Below are positions 20,752-31,800 of a stretch of 64,000 nucleotides of DNA, piece by piece (position 1 is the first letter of the stretch; every line of letters starts with the position of its first letter). The DNA lies in contig AP026539.1 in the NCBI GenBank assembly GCA_026075535.2, forward strand, positions 6,324,001 through 6,388,000, written 5' to 3'. A model generated the notes under the pieces. That model did no database searches, was not told where the DNA came from, and saw only the letters and a list, made by a program, of their open reading frames with translations. Source of the stretch: Tricholoma matsutake (Eukaryota; Basidiomycota; Agaricomycetes; Agaricales; Tricholomataceae). The position numbers were made by a program, and so were the translations under genes.

Positions 20752-23700
20752 ATAGAACCAGAAATCACCTTGACTGTGGGATTGAAGACAGTGGACATGC
20801 ATGCAGCTATTGATGTGGAAGTGTTGCTTGATAGTGGTGCTACAGGATTATTTATTAATCGATTCTTAATTACCAGAAATGGTATTAACACACACAAGCT
20901 GGCGCAACCTATAATGGTGTACAATATTGACGGAATAGTCAATCGTGGAGGAACTATCAAGGAGGAGGTGACTATGGTACTAAAGTATCAGGAGCATCAG
21001 GAGTGAGCCGTATTTGAAGTGTGTGATCTTGGGAAAACCAATCTAATAATAGGATGTCCATGGTTACGGAAGCATAATCCCGAAATTGATTGGAAAACTG
21101 GGAAAGTACAAATGACTTGTTGTCCTAAGGAATGTAATGTGTATGGGAGGAAGATGAAGAAGGAAAAAAGGAAAAAGAAAGAGAAAGAATGTCCAAGAAA
21201 GTATTCTGTTACGATGGAGGAAGTGGAGGATGAGGAAATGCCAAATGGGGAAGTTCTAATCATGATAGAGAAAGAAGAGCAGAAGCAAACCTTTAGAGCA
21301 ATTTGTGGAGGACAGTCATGGGACAAGAATATCGTGAAGGTGGAGAAGCCAGTGGAGGAATGGGTGCCAAAAGTGTATCATGAACATCTGTCAGTGTTCC
21401 AGAAGAAGGAGTCTGAGCAAATGCTGGTGTGGAAGCCATGGGATCATGCGATTGAGATGAAGCCAGGGTTTGTGCCGAAGAAGTCGAAGGTATATCTGTT
21501 ATCTCCAATGGAACAAGAAGAAGTGGATGCATTCCTGAAGGAGCAATTGTGCAAAGGATACATACAACCTTCGAAATCACCGCAGACGTCACCAATATTC
21601 TTTGTGCCAAAGAAAGACCAAAGGAAGAGGATGTGTACAGATTATAGGTATCTGAATGAGTGGACAATAAAGAATGTGTACCCCCTGCCATTGATCTCAG
21701 AAATAATTGACAAGGTGGGAAAAGCCAAGGTCTTTACAAAATTGGATTTATGATGGGGATACAACAATGTACAAATAAAGAAAGGAGATGAGTGGAAGGC
21801 AGCATTTACCACATGTCGAGGATCCTTCGAGCCACTTGTCATGTTTTTTTGGATGACTAATAGTCCCCCGACCTTTCAAAATATGATAAACGACATTTTC
21901 AAGGACGTAATAGACAAAGGTGTGGTAATAATATTTATTGACGACATTCTGATATCTACGGAGGATGAAGAAAATCATGAGGTGATAGTACAGGAGGTGT
22001 TATGGAGGTTGGTGGAGAATGATCTATTTTTGAAACCAGAGAAGTGTGTGTTTGGGGCAAGCAAGATTGAGTTCCTAGGATTATTGATCGGCCCTGACAG
22101 GATCAAAATGGATCCAATCAAGGTATAGGCGATCACAGATTGGCCTGTGCCCACCCGTGTCAAGGAGGTTCAAGCTTTCTTGGGACTCACAAATTATTAT
22201 TGTCGCTTTGTTCACAATTTTTCTAAAATTGCTGCACCCTTACATAACCTCACACAAAAGGGAGTAGTATGGAGGTGGGGAGAGCAGCAGCAGACAGTGT
22301 TTGAGGAGTTGAAGAGGAAGTTTGTGGAGGGACCAATATTAGCCCCAGTAGATTTCACACGCCCTTTGTGAGTGGAATCCGATGCATCTGATTTTGCTAC
22401 TGGAGCAGTATTATCAATGCTGTGTGAAGATGACAAATGGCATCCTTGTGCATACTTGTCAAAAGGGTTGAATGATGTGGAGAGGAATTATGATGTGCAT
22501 GACAAAGAGATGTTGGGGATAATATGAGCATTGGAGGCATGGAGGCATTATTTGGAGGGATGTATGCATGAGATTGAGATCTGGACGGATCATCAAAATC
22601 TGCAATACTTCATGTCCGCTAAAAAGCTTAATCGCTGGCAAGCGTGTTGGGCACTATTCCTATCGTGTTTCAACTTTCATTTGGTCCACAAAGCAGGAAG
22701 CTTAATGAGGAAAGCAGATGCATTATCCAGATGTATTGATCATAAAAGGGGGGTGGAGGAGGACAATAAAAATGTTACCTTACTCAAACCCAAATGCTTT
22801 TGCATTTGTGCTATGTGTCAAGGGCATCTATTAATAGATAGCTTGGAATGTTGTCTAAAATTAGACAATGTTCGGAAATGGACGATGAAGTAGTGGAAGC
22901 CATGAAAGCTCTGAAGGGAGAGAAGAAAGGTAATATCAAAGGAGATGAATGGGCTGAGGAACAAGGGTTGGTGTTGTTTCGACGAAAAGTGTATGTACTG
23001 AAGGATCAGGATTTGCGAAGGGAGATCATCTGGTTACATCACAATATGCCAATTGCTGGACACCCAGGAAGATGGAAGATGTTGGAATTAGTAATGAGAA
23101 ATTATTGGTGGCCCAGAATTTTGAAGTATGTGTTGGGGTATGTGGATGGATGTGATACGTGCATGAGGGGGAAGAAATTTCCCGAGAAACCTGCAGGAAA
23201 ATTAATGCTGAACCCTATACCTAAAGCGCTGTGGTGAGATATATCTGTGGATTTTATTACCGGATTACCTGAGGCTCAAGGGTACAATGCAATATTCATA
23301 GTATGTGACTGCTTTACAAAGGAGGACCATATTATTCCTACTACTACAGAAACCTCATCATTGGGCTTGGCATGCCTCTATCTAAATCAGGTATGGCGGT
23401 TACATGGGTTACCTGATACTGTTATCTCTGATCGCGGACCACAATTTACTTCCACGTTTATGCAAGAACTAAACAACATATTGGGAATTCAAACTAAATT
23501 ATCTATGGCATATCACCCACAGACTGATGGGCAGACAGAGAGAATGAATCAGGAGTTGGAGCAGTACCTACGTATGTTTGTCAACTACCAACAAACTGAC
23601 TGGCCCGAATGGTTGGCAATTGCCAAATTTTCCCACAATAACAAATTCCATTCGGCTACTCATATGTCACCCTTTTTCGCAAATTATGGATATCATCCTC

Positions 23701-24386
23701 GCATGGGAGTAGAACCCAGAAGGGAAGTCAAAGTACAGTTGGTAGAAGACTTTGTATCTAAGATGCAAAAGGTACAAGAGGAAGCAGAGGCGGCATTGAA
23801 GAAAGCATGTGATGACATGATGCGACATGCAGATCATACTTGAGCACACACTCCAGAGTACAAAGTTGGTGACTTGGTATGGCTAAGTACCAAGGACCTG
23901 AATATTCCACAACCTTTGAGGAAACTTACAGAGAAACAAGTTGCCCCATATGCGATCTCTAAAGTGATCTTGCCTAATGCGGTAGTGCTAAAATTACCCC
24001 AATCATTCAAGATTGATCCCGAGATTAATGTATCCTGCCTACGCCCTTACCGCCTGCCCACTATTCCTGGCCAACAAACTACTCCGCAACCTCCGATAAT
24101 AGTAGAAGGTGCTCCAGAATACATAGTTGAAGAAATTCTAGACTCACATCTTTGATGGAACAAATTGGAGTTCTTAATAAAGTGGAAAAACTATACCGAC
24201 GAAAATAATTTGTGGGAACCTGAAGAGAATTGTAAGCGAGCGCATAACACGATCGCCCAATTCTTTAAATGTAATCTGAATGCTCCACATTGTATTACGA
24301 GAATGGTGTATGAGGGGATGAGATTCTGGCCTTACCAAAATTTCACAGAGGGGACAGACACAGCTCTGGTTGATGGTGAGGTATAG
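20752..24386 (+). pseudogene. Gypsy-1 pol: protease, RT, RNase H, integrase, chromodomain
   Basis: Protease LLDSGATGLFIN; inhibitor-like and linker region; RT with VPKKDQRKRMCTDYRYLN, FTKLDL|WGYNN and catalytic FIDDILIS (Phe in place of the usual Tyr before IDD). RNase H: VESDASDFATGAVLS, ERNYDVHDKEML, IEIWTDHQNLQYFMS. Integrase zinc region HNMPIAGHPGRWK...CDTCMRGKK, then core VDFITGLPEAQGYNAIFIV, ISDRGPQFTS and HPQTDGQTERMNQELEQYL. The chromodomain is EYIVEEILDSHL|WNKLEF followed by LIKWKNYTDENNLWEPEENC. Stops are TGA at 21004, 21751, 22369, about 22525, 23235, 23841 and 24153 and TAG at 22126. At 21751, 22525 and 24153 arginine is the family residue. Confidence 0.9.
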
Positions 24387-24612
24387 AGGGTGATCCGGTG
24401 GGTGTCGGCTCGACCAGGCTCGACCCCTGACATTGAGTCTTTAAAACTTGTCACCAGATTTTACGTTCATTTATACCCGAGTCTGAAACTTAGGAGGCAC
24501 CAACCACTCTCTCTGACAGCCACCTTCACTTCCGATGCCTTCACTTCTGACATGGTCACTGATGTCTCTTGCTTGTCCGATTCAGCCAAGAATCAATCTT
24601 AATGCCACCTTC

Positions 24613-24897
24613 GCATCAAAATGTACGTGCATGTACGAGTGCATCGGTAACAACAATGTACAATATGTGTAACCTAGTATATAAACCCTAAATATATGCC
24701 TAGGGGACCCCAGTTGTGTTCTCTTAGGTATTCCACCTACGCTTTTGGTGTGAAAGGCCTTTGTCAACAAACTTACCTATTAATAACCCCTTGCATCAAA
24801 ACCATCAATTCCCCCATCATGAGCGCGGATCCTGCCCCCTTCTTGTAGAGAGAACCTGCACAGTCTTAGCTAGCAGATAGTGGGTGTCACCCTAACA
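24613..24897 (+). repeat. Gypsy-1 3' LTR (5'-truncated)
   Basis: Collinear and equal in length with 19997-20281 of the 5' LTR, with few differences. The U3 start and any polypurine tract are missing; the sequence before 24613 does not match the 5' LTR. Confidence 0.9.
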
Positions 24898-25575
24898 GTG
24901 TTAAGAACTGATCCTAGAGGGTTCGTCAGAATCCGATTGGAAGGGTGTCAGGTCGTTGCGGATTCTGTGGGAGGGGAAACAGAAAGGACTTGGCTTCAGC
25001 TGTGCCCTTCACCTCATCTGGTGTCCTAATTTCAAGTTGGAGGTTTGGAGGTAGGAATGGGAAAGTGTGGGTAAATGCAGGAAGGAGTACAGAGGGACTT
25101 AGGTTAAGTTCAGATGAGGTTAGAACTTCAGAGGGAGACTGGAGGTCGAGTTGAATGGAGTTCAGACTCTTAGAGAACTGAGGTTGGAGTAGAAGGAGGT
25201 TGGATTGGCAGATTAAAGTTGAGTCTATGTCGATATACGAACTGAGGAACACAAGGCAAAACTAACTAAGCTTAAATACTGTAGTCCAGAATAATGCAGA
25301 ACAGGAATGAAGACTGTGGCAGTGTCTTGACTGCGTAGATAAATTATCTAGCAGGAGCCACACAGGAATCCATAGTCGAATTTGCAATAGAGATGGCAGC
25401 CTTGGAAAGGCAGCTGTGGATGCTGTACAAGGTGGCCTGGTGCACAGCAGTGTGGGCAGTGCAAGGTGGCCAGGAACGAAATCGGGAGGCATAGACAAAA
25501 GTCATGTTCAATGTGCAGGAAAGGGTCGGATGGATGTGGGTTCCGATCAGGCGAGGAACAGTTCTTGACAGAAGG

Positions 25576-25780
25576 CGAAGTCATTTACATGCACTTACCT
25601 CCCAGCATCCACCTAATGGATGACAAGACCCTTGTCCTCCGACTACTCAAACCTATTTATGGACTATGCCAGAGCAGACAGCACTGGTACCATAAGTTCT
25701 CAAGTGTCCTGATGGGGCCACTGCAGATGAAGAGGTGCAAAGTCAACCAAGCAGTCTTCTACCGCATTGAGGGGGAGTCA
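25576..25780 (+). pseudogene. Copia-1 pol, part 2: RT middle
   Basis: Encodes EVIYMHLPPSIHLMDDKTLV, LLKPIYGLCQSRQHWYHKFS and VNQAVFYRIEGES, the copia RT region before the YxDD box. The frame breaks at the target duplication of MITE-2. The YVDD-equivalent after MITE-2 reads LHVDHCS, so the second catalytic Asp of the box appears to be His. Confidence 0.85.
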
Positions 25781-25788
25781 GTGATGGC

Positions 25789-26601
25789 TAGTGTTTGAAA
25801 GTCTGCTCCATAGGACCGCAAAAAGACTGACAACCAAACTGGACTGCAACTGGTCCTACATGGACCATGGTTGCAGTCCTAGCTAGTTCAAAAGCGGTCT
25901 GGTTGTCAGTCCATCTCATTTGTAGATTAGTAGTTGAACTGCAAAAGACCAGTCTAAATCGGTCTACAACCGGACCACCAGTCTATCCAAAATGCTTCAA
26001 GAAAAGGCAGAGCACCTCAGATCTCCTGTGTATTTTGTATGGATTATCACAGGAAAAACCTGCGAGTCAGGTTGCCATGACTGGCGGGTTCCTTTCCCAC
26101 GATGACATACCCCACAAGTCATGTCAACATGAGGCATGGGGTGCTCATATCTGTAATAATGTGTTGAAAAGATATGAAATTATTATAGATTTGAGCAACC
26201 TGCACCTCATGGTGACCTGACTCACGGGGTATGTCATCGCAGGAAAGGAACCCGCCAGTCATGGCAACCTGACTCGTGGGTTTCTCGCAATCAGGTTTCT
26301 CATTTCTGTAATAATTTGTTGAAAAGATATGAAATTATTACAGAAATGAGAAACCCATGAGTCATGGTGACCTGACTCATGGGTTATATCATCACAGGAA
26401 AGGAACCCATGAGTCATGGTGACCTGACTCATGGGTTTTTCTGGATATAAGAAAAGACTAGGCAACCAAACTGATGTAAACCGGTTGTAGTCTGTTCGGT
26501 TGCCAGTTGCTCTAAATTTGAAAAATGTATGGACCAGTCCAGTTCACGGTTGCCCCTTCTGGGGTCCAAAAAACCGGACCGGACTGGACTTTCAAACACT
26601 A
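25789..26601. mobile_element. hAT-like MITE-2 inside Copia-1
   Basis: An 813-bp non-coding insertion bounded by TAGTGTTTGAAAGTC and GACTTTCAAACACTA, with 8-bp target duplication GTGATGGC at 25781-25788 and 26602-26609. It is the same family as MITE-1 by termini and GGACTG/GACCAGTC-rich subterminal words. Its core (about 26040-26440) differs: it consists of repeated palindromes built on CATGAGTCA / TGACTCATG. Confidence 0.85.
26340..26440. repeat. Palindrome pair with TGAGTCA/TGACTCA arms
   Basis: ACCCATGAGTCA and TGACTCATGGGT form perfect 12-bp arms around an 8-bp loop (TGGTGACC), twice within 100 bp. Related but degenerate copies lie at 26055-26290 and outside the MITE at 28898-28930 and 29036-29070. 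Confidence 0.8.
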
Positions 26602-26609
26602 GTGATGGC

Positions 26610-27585
26610 ATTGGCATTGCATGTCGATCACTGTTCAGCTGTCACATCATCGATCAAGCTGGAGAATGAAATCAAAATTGTACTCAGAAAAGCATTCAAA
26701 ATTTTGGACCTCAGGGAGATCAACTGGATCCTAGGAATTGCTGTCACCCATGACTGCACAGCCAGGACAATTGCACTCTTGCGTAAGTCCTACATTAACT
26801 CAATGTTGAGTTGATATGACTTTGAGAATGTCAAGCCCGTTGCAATGCCCATGGACCCCAGCATGCATTTCTCCACCTCCAAAAGCCCCAAGACAGCACA
26901 AGAATTTGCTGAGATGAAAGACAAGCCATATTGGGAAGCTGTAGGTTCATTGATGTATGCATCGCTTGGCACAAAGCCAGACATCACTTATGCAGTCAGT
27001 GTTCTCTCGAAATATGCTGATAATCCTGGATTAGTGCACTGGAACACTGTAAAACATGTTTTTGCCTACCTTGCTGGCACAAAAGACCTGTGGTTGACAT
27101 ATGGAGATTCGTCGGCTGAATTGGAGGGCTACACAGATGTGGATGGCTCAATGCATGAAGACAGGAAAGCCATATCTGGCTATGCTTTTCTCCTCAATGG
27201 AGGGGCCATTTCATGGAGCTCAAAGAAACAGGAGATTACTGCATTGTCGACGACGGAGGCAGAATACATGGCAACAACCCATGCTGCCAAGGAGGCACTA
27301 TGGCTCCAATCTTTGATTGGGGAAATTTTCAGGGAATTTACTGGCCTGACAACACTCTATGGAGATAATCAAGGTGCAATCGCACTCACCCATGATCACC
27401 AATACCATGCCAGAACAAAACATATCGACATTCATTTCCATTTCATACACTGGATCGTCACTGAAGGAAAACTCGAACTTGTTTATTGTCCCATGGAAAA
27501 TATGATTGCCGACACTCTTACAAAAGCCCTCCCAAGCACGAAAGTCAAGCACTTCACTTACTCACTCAGGCTACACAAGGATTGA
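26610..27585 (+). pseudogene. Copia-1 pol, part 3: RT end and RNase H
   Basis: RT thumb: FKILDLREINWILGIAVTHD and PVAMPMDPS. RNase H: GYTDVDGSMHEDRKAISGYA, SWSSKKQEITALSTTEAEYM, LYGDNQGAIAL and HARTKHIDIHFHFI, ending in MIADTLTKALPSTKVKHF. One TGA (26812-26814) lies where arginine is plausible. The stop at 27583 is embedded in the polypurine tract. Confidence 0.9.
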
Positions 27586-27592
27586 GGGGGAG
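27583..27592 (+). promoter_or_regulatory. Copia-1 polypurine tract
   Basis: GAGGGGGAG-type purine run directly before the 3' LTR, the expected site of plus-strand priming. Confidence 0.8.
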
Positions 27593-27933
27593 TGTTGGAG
27601 CATGCAATCCATGGTATCACGTTCGTACATTCATTTAGGTATTTATAGGACACTTTTGTTCCTATGATCTCTTTCTTTATTACTGTACCCACTGCACATT
27701 ACAGCTTAGCTGCATCACTTATACCTCGTAGTCATGGATATCTTCCCTCAGATTTTGCCACTACCTCAAGTGGGCTGAGCTGAGGCAAGTATCCCTTTCT
27801 CTATATACTCGTGAACATTATACTTACTCTATTACCTGTAGTCATGTACTTTACAGGTAATCTACAGACTTTGCCACTACCTTGAGTGGGCTGAGCTGAG
27901 TCATGTACTTTACAGACTATACTCACTCTTTCA
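27593..27933 (+). repeat. Copia-1 3' LTR
   Basis: 341 bp, same length as the 5' LTR, TG...CA, followed by the target duplication GCAAT. Confidence 0.95.
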
Positions 27934-27938
27934 GCAAT

Positions 27939-27999
27939 GACTGTGTGGGTTCTTTTGACAAGAAGTGGTAAGGGTTCATGCATGTGATGCGGGGATTGA
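27939..27999 (-). mobile_element. Antisense Gypsy-1-family LTR relic, right half
   Basis: Continuation of 15082-15114 beyond Copia-1: diverged reverse complement of the Gypsy-1 LTR interior (compare 20170-20245). Homology fades after GGGGATTGATGG. Confidence 0.6.
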
Positions 28000-29078
28000 T
28001 GGATCAGTGTTGAACATCCAAACTAGGGCTGCACACTGTCCATATTATGGCCATGGCCATACAATGCACAGTAGTTTGATGGATATGGCAGACCATACTG
28101 TACCAACACATTCAATTTGTCAGTCACAGTGATGATGCTCAACCTGGAAACTCAAACAAAACAACTAAAAGGGTCCTATTTGGTATAACACAAGTCAGAG
28201 AAAGGTTGCGATTCATTCTAAACTTTCACTGATCTCCAATAATAACAAACTAGATGATCTGAACAAAGTTCAGGATGTGTGAAGTAGTTTTGAGGTGTTG
28301 CAATATTTTTTGAGATGTTGCAATATTTTTCAGGATTGCAAAATGGACTGCGAAGATATTGGTGAGTGATGGAAAGGTTGATAAACAATGCAAGAGGTGA
28401 GCGACAATGAATACGAGAGGATGATGAAAATATCAAGAGGCAAAATGAGGATGAATGATTTTCGACGAAATCCGAAGAATTTTCAGACTAAAACTTGGGA
28501 CTCAAATGATGAGAAGAGAGTTTTTAGCTCTCCACTACTAATACTATACTTGGGGGACACTTCCCTTGTTATTCATCGTGGATAATACAAGGTTTTGGGG
28601 GTTAAAAAGAGATAGTACCAAAAAGGCAATAGTGGGCATGTGGAGAACATGAGGCAAAAGAAAACATATGGACTTCAGGGATGAAGTGATTAGGCCATGG
28701 CACGGGTAACCCTTAAGTATATTTTCTTATACCCCTACCCATACCTGTGAACACCGTACCTGCATGGGTAGGGGTATGGTGTTACCACGGGTTTTTGCAG
28801 GTTACCCATGGTTATTCATGGGTATTGATATTTTTCATTATATTTGATAGGAAGTTTGCTGAAAAAGATGTTTGCATCTTCTCACGGGGGGTAAACCCAT
28901 GAGTCATGTCACCCTGACTCATGGGTTTTCCCATGATATGTCATCAAAAAGTACCGCTGCATTTTTTACTGTTATTTTTCATGATATTTGATAGAAATTT
29001 GCTGAAAAAGATGTTCACATCTCATCACAGGGGGTAAACCCATGAGTCAGGTCACCATGACTCATGGGTTTTTCCCAT
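28000..29078. repeat. Non-coding repeat debris
   Basis: No gene. 28110-28210 resembles, with strong divergence, the left end of the Gypsy-3 LTR (46511 onward). 28690-28815 is built from GGTATGG/CCCATACC words in both orientations, as is 46300-46450. From about 28841 to 29078 two copies of a 140-bp unit follow each other (GCTGAAAAAGATGTT, GGGGTAAACCCATGAGTCA), each ending in a TGAGTCA/TGACTCA palindrome. A TAGGGCTGCACAC word at 28024 resembles a hAT-type terminus. Confidence 0.5.
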
Positions 29079-30237
29079 TGATAGGCTGTCTCCTCAGCTC
29101 GAAGGCCGATTCACCACTTTAACCACTTTCTAATCACATTGGCTAACTCCTACAATGTCCCAGATGCAGCGCGACCCAGTCTGTTGATCGTGATATCATA
29201 CCGACCATGCCAAAACATCACCAGCGACATCGATTGTACCGAGAAACCACATTGCACAACCTTAGGACTATGTTGAAAGCCCCTAAGATCCCTCTAAATG
29301 ACCATCAAACATTCCCGATCAACTTTGAACAGCCATGACTGCGATCGAACATCGTTGACCATCGTCGAGCATTATTGATCGATATTGAGAGACTACGAGC
29401 GACATCGGGTGCTGCATTTGTTATCTATATGGTGGAATACCATGTGCCAGGAAGTATTCCAACTCGTGCTCAAACCTGCTGATAGTAGGTCAGCCTCGTT
29501 CCAAGTCCCTATCGCATACAGAACCTGCTGGACAAATTATTGCGAGACTTAGCATGGTTTATACACAAAGGACAGTCCCTTTTTAGCTCTATACCATTTA
29601 TTACTCTTTCATCATATGATATATATCTTTCTTGTTCGGATTCCAGTCTCCTTTTTGGCCTTGTGCCTTAACTTATATCTTTTGCCTCATGTTCTACACA
29701 TGTTTCTCATTCCATTTTAGGAAGTTTCTTTAAAACATATAAAACTCTGTAGTATCTACTTGGAAATAGAAGAAATTGTCTTCACCTATCATCTCGTATA
29801 CAGTTCTAAGCATCCGATCAATCTTCTAAAACAATCTAAGTTTTCTTGATTGATGAGAAACCTCTGCGATCATTGCATCCTCGATCTTCCTTCAATCCTC
29901 TTGTTGTTAGCACTAGCAACCATTCCAACACGTCCTAGCCATCGGCTATAGCCTTTGTATACTATCGACCTATCAAAAGGTCCTCAGAATTCACACTTTG
30001 ACCATCGACGATAAACATCATTCACCGTCAATCTTGTCAATCGTCCTCGATATTGATCGATACTCGATCGGACTGCACCAAACACCTTTGTCTCCTATAG
30101 CACTACCTTCACAACTCGTACCAACTAGTTATCTACCCATAGGTTGGACCACGAACATTCGGAACATCTCACACCCTTCCTCTGACTTGTCGCAAATATC
30201 ATCAGCTGTTTTGGTGGTTTTCCTGGGTTGAGTATTA
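29079..30237 (+). mobile_element. Solo LTR of the Gypsy-3 family
   Basis: About 1.16 kb, starting TGATAGGCTGTC and ending GAGTATTA. It is homologous throughout to the reverse complement of 46511-47679 (the Gypsy-3 3' LTR) and, over its last 110 bp, to 62851-62960. No internal gypsy sequence follows. The flanking five bases do not match (CCCAT and TACTT), so the target duplication is lost or the copy arose by recombination. Confidence 0.8.
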
Positions 30238-31290
30238 TACTTATTTGCTGTGTGCCTCAGATTACATTTTTGGACATCATCATGGACAAATAAGGACTCC
30301 TAACTTCATACTATCATCATCTTTGCTTATTCTTGATAGAGCTCTCTTATTTTATACTCTTTTGGCCTGCTTTGTCTCAGATTTCCATCTTAGTGAAGTA
30401 CATGTCTTTTCCTAAGTGCATACTTACATCTGGCATCTTGATGGCAAGGGTTCTTGGAAATGATTCATGATACTTTGTAGAGATTGGGATGGCTCAGCTG
30501 CATGCACTTTGATCATTGCATTTCTTACAGTTGTCTCATGGAATACTGCATGGTTTGAATTCATACATTCCAAGTTCTCAGTATTGAGGACTTGGTCTTA
30601 TACCAACCTGGACCTGCCAAAAAAAATGGGTCAGACATCTATTTGTGTGGTTTTAGCTGGTCGGACTTTGAAAAATGCAGTGCTCGGAACTTCTTCTGCA
30701 CTGCCTTGGCTGGTGCTTGTGAATAACTGGTTAGCATGCTGGCGAGCAGCAGCAGAGCCCGCTATGTTTAGCAGTGGAAAAGCCAGAGTGTGGCATGAGA
30801 AGAAAATGACATAATCAGTGGGGATGGGATGTTGTCGAGAATGGGTCTCATCACACATGGCAACTTGTTATGGCTCATAATATTGATGACACTTATCAGT
30901 CTGTTCTCAAAACTGTGAGATTGATATTTCAACTGCTTGTGGAAGCTGTATATGACACTGATTTCACAAGGGGCCCTGTGTCTGCTGATGGTACCTCGGG
31001 CAGAATTCAGTGTTGATTGAGGTCTTTGTATAGTGCGTCTTCTTTGAGTGACAGTGTTCTGAGGTAGTAATATTATTTCAGGGGTGGCCACATGTAGAAT
31101 GATGGATCTGTCAATGTGATGGAGAGGATAGCTTGTTGATATTTTTGGATGATATGGTGCATAAGCATTGTCGCAGGTGGGACTGGTTCTGAACTAAGGC
31201 CTCCAACTCTACCTTGCTGACTCTTGGAGTTCTGATGTAGTGCCAAAACTTACTAGTTAGTCTGTGGTCACATGATATGTTGATATTTGT
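30238..31290. other. Non-coding stretch before the LINE
   Basis: Nothing supported. A 115-codon plus-strand open frame (30467-30814) has no motif and an unlikely composition. This DNA and 37674-39330 were contiguous before the LINE inserted. Confidence 0.4.
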
Positions 31291-31304
31291 TACTTGTCAT
31301 GGTT
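31291..31304. repeat. LINE target-site duplication, left copy
   Basis: TACTTGTCATGGTT occurs here and at 37660-37673, on either side of the LINE. A 14-bp duplication is typical of target-primed reverse transcription. Confidence 0.85.
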
Positions 31305-31800
31305 TTTTTTTTTTTTTTTTTTTTAATGTCATTTTTTCGACCTCTCAGGGCATGCCCTACAATGGTCTTTATGTATTAGAGTGTCTACACTAGGCCCCTT
31401 TGCCTTCCCTCACCCTAGTCCTTGCCCCTCAGATGGCATGCCCTAGGCAATTGCTCCCCCTGAGGTCCAGTTTCTTTAGCCATTTAGGACTATGGGACCT
31501 TCGTCGACCTCTCCTTTCCTTTTCTCCTCGTAAGTTGCTTTTGTTTGGTATGCATCTGTTATTTGCCTGACCATATAGTGGAAGGCACAGTGTGAACGGT
31601 GTAGGTGTATGTGTTTTCATACTCGGCTGCTTTTCGACTGTAAACCTCTTGTAGTTTAGCGTAGTTCTCTGTGTTGCAGGTAGTAATTTTCAGTTTTTGG
31701 GATTGTGTTTTTGTGAATCAATATGGTGTTGCATGCACATGTTTGCATGTAGTCCTGGAGGGGTTTATCTCTGTGGGGTTTATGTGCAAGAGTCTGTCCT

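Larger units (their letters stand above)
19880..24897 (+). mobile_element. Gypsy-1: Ty3/gypsy chromovirus without gag
   Basis: Starts TGTTAGG and ends CCTAACA, with target duplication GTGTT at 19875-19879 and 24898-24902. The 5' LTR is 402 bp (19880-20281). The 3' LTR lacks the first 117 bp and keeps 285 bp (24613-24897). Protease, RT, RNase H, integrase and a C-terminal chromodomain are present. No gag can be found between 20296 and 20752. All but one in-frame stop are TGA. The missing gag and truncated 3' LTR mean that it is not autonomous now. Confidence 0.9.
19876..25570 (+). mobile_element. Solo LTR (672 bp) in copia RT, itself split by Gypsy-1
   Basis: The ends read TGTTAAGAACTG and CAGTTCTTGACA, an 11/12 inverted match in TG...CA form. 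The 5-bp target duplication GAAGG lies at 19871-19875 and 25571-25575. The body is 19876-19879 plus 24903-25570, because Gypsy-1 inserted after the first four bases. With both removed, the copia frame EFEEG|EVIYM is restored. No internal domain remains, so it is a solo LTR of an unplaced family. Confidence 0.8.
15115..27933 (+). mobile_element. Copia-1: complete Ty1/copia element carrying nested insertions
   Basis: Two 341-bp LTRs (15115-15455 and 27593-27933) start TGTTGG and end TTTCA. The 5-bp target duplication GCAAT is present at 15110-15114 and 27934-27938. Domain order is gag, protease, integrase, reverse transcriptase, RNase H, the copia order. Four foreign pieces interrupt it: hAT-like MITE-1 (16942-17737), a solo LTR (19876-25570), Gypsy-1 inside that LTR (19880-24897), and MITE-2 (25789-26601). 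Removing each with one copy of its target duplication restores the copia frame (DNPF|GPMDV, EFEEG|EVIYM, SVMA|LALHV). In-frame TGA and TAG codons and gag frameshifts make it defective. Confidence 0.95.

Noticed and set aside
30467..30814. 115-codon plus-strand frame, Trp-rich
   Set aside because: No motif, no intron context, and the opposite strand is open too; composition looks like chance.
31303..31324. T run as an RNA polymerase III terminator or sequencing artefact
   Set aside because: It coincides with the LINE 3' end and the 14-bp target duplication, so it is the poly-A tail in antisense.
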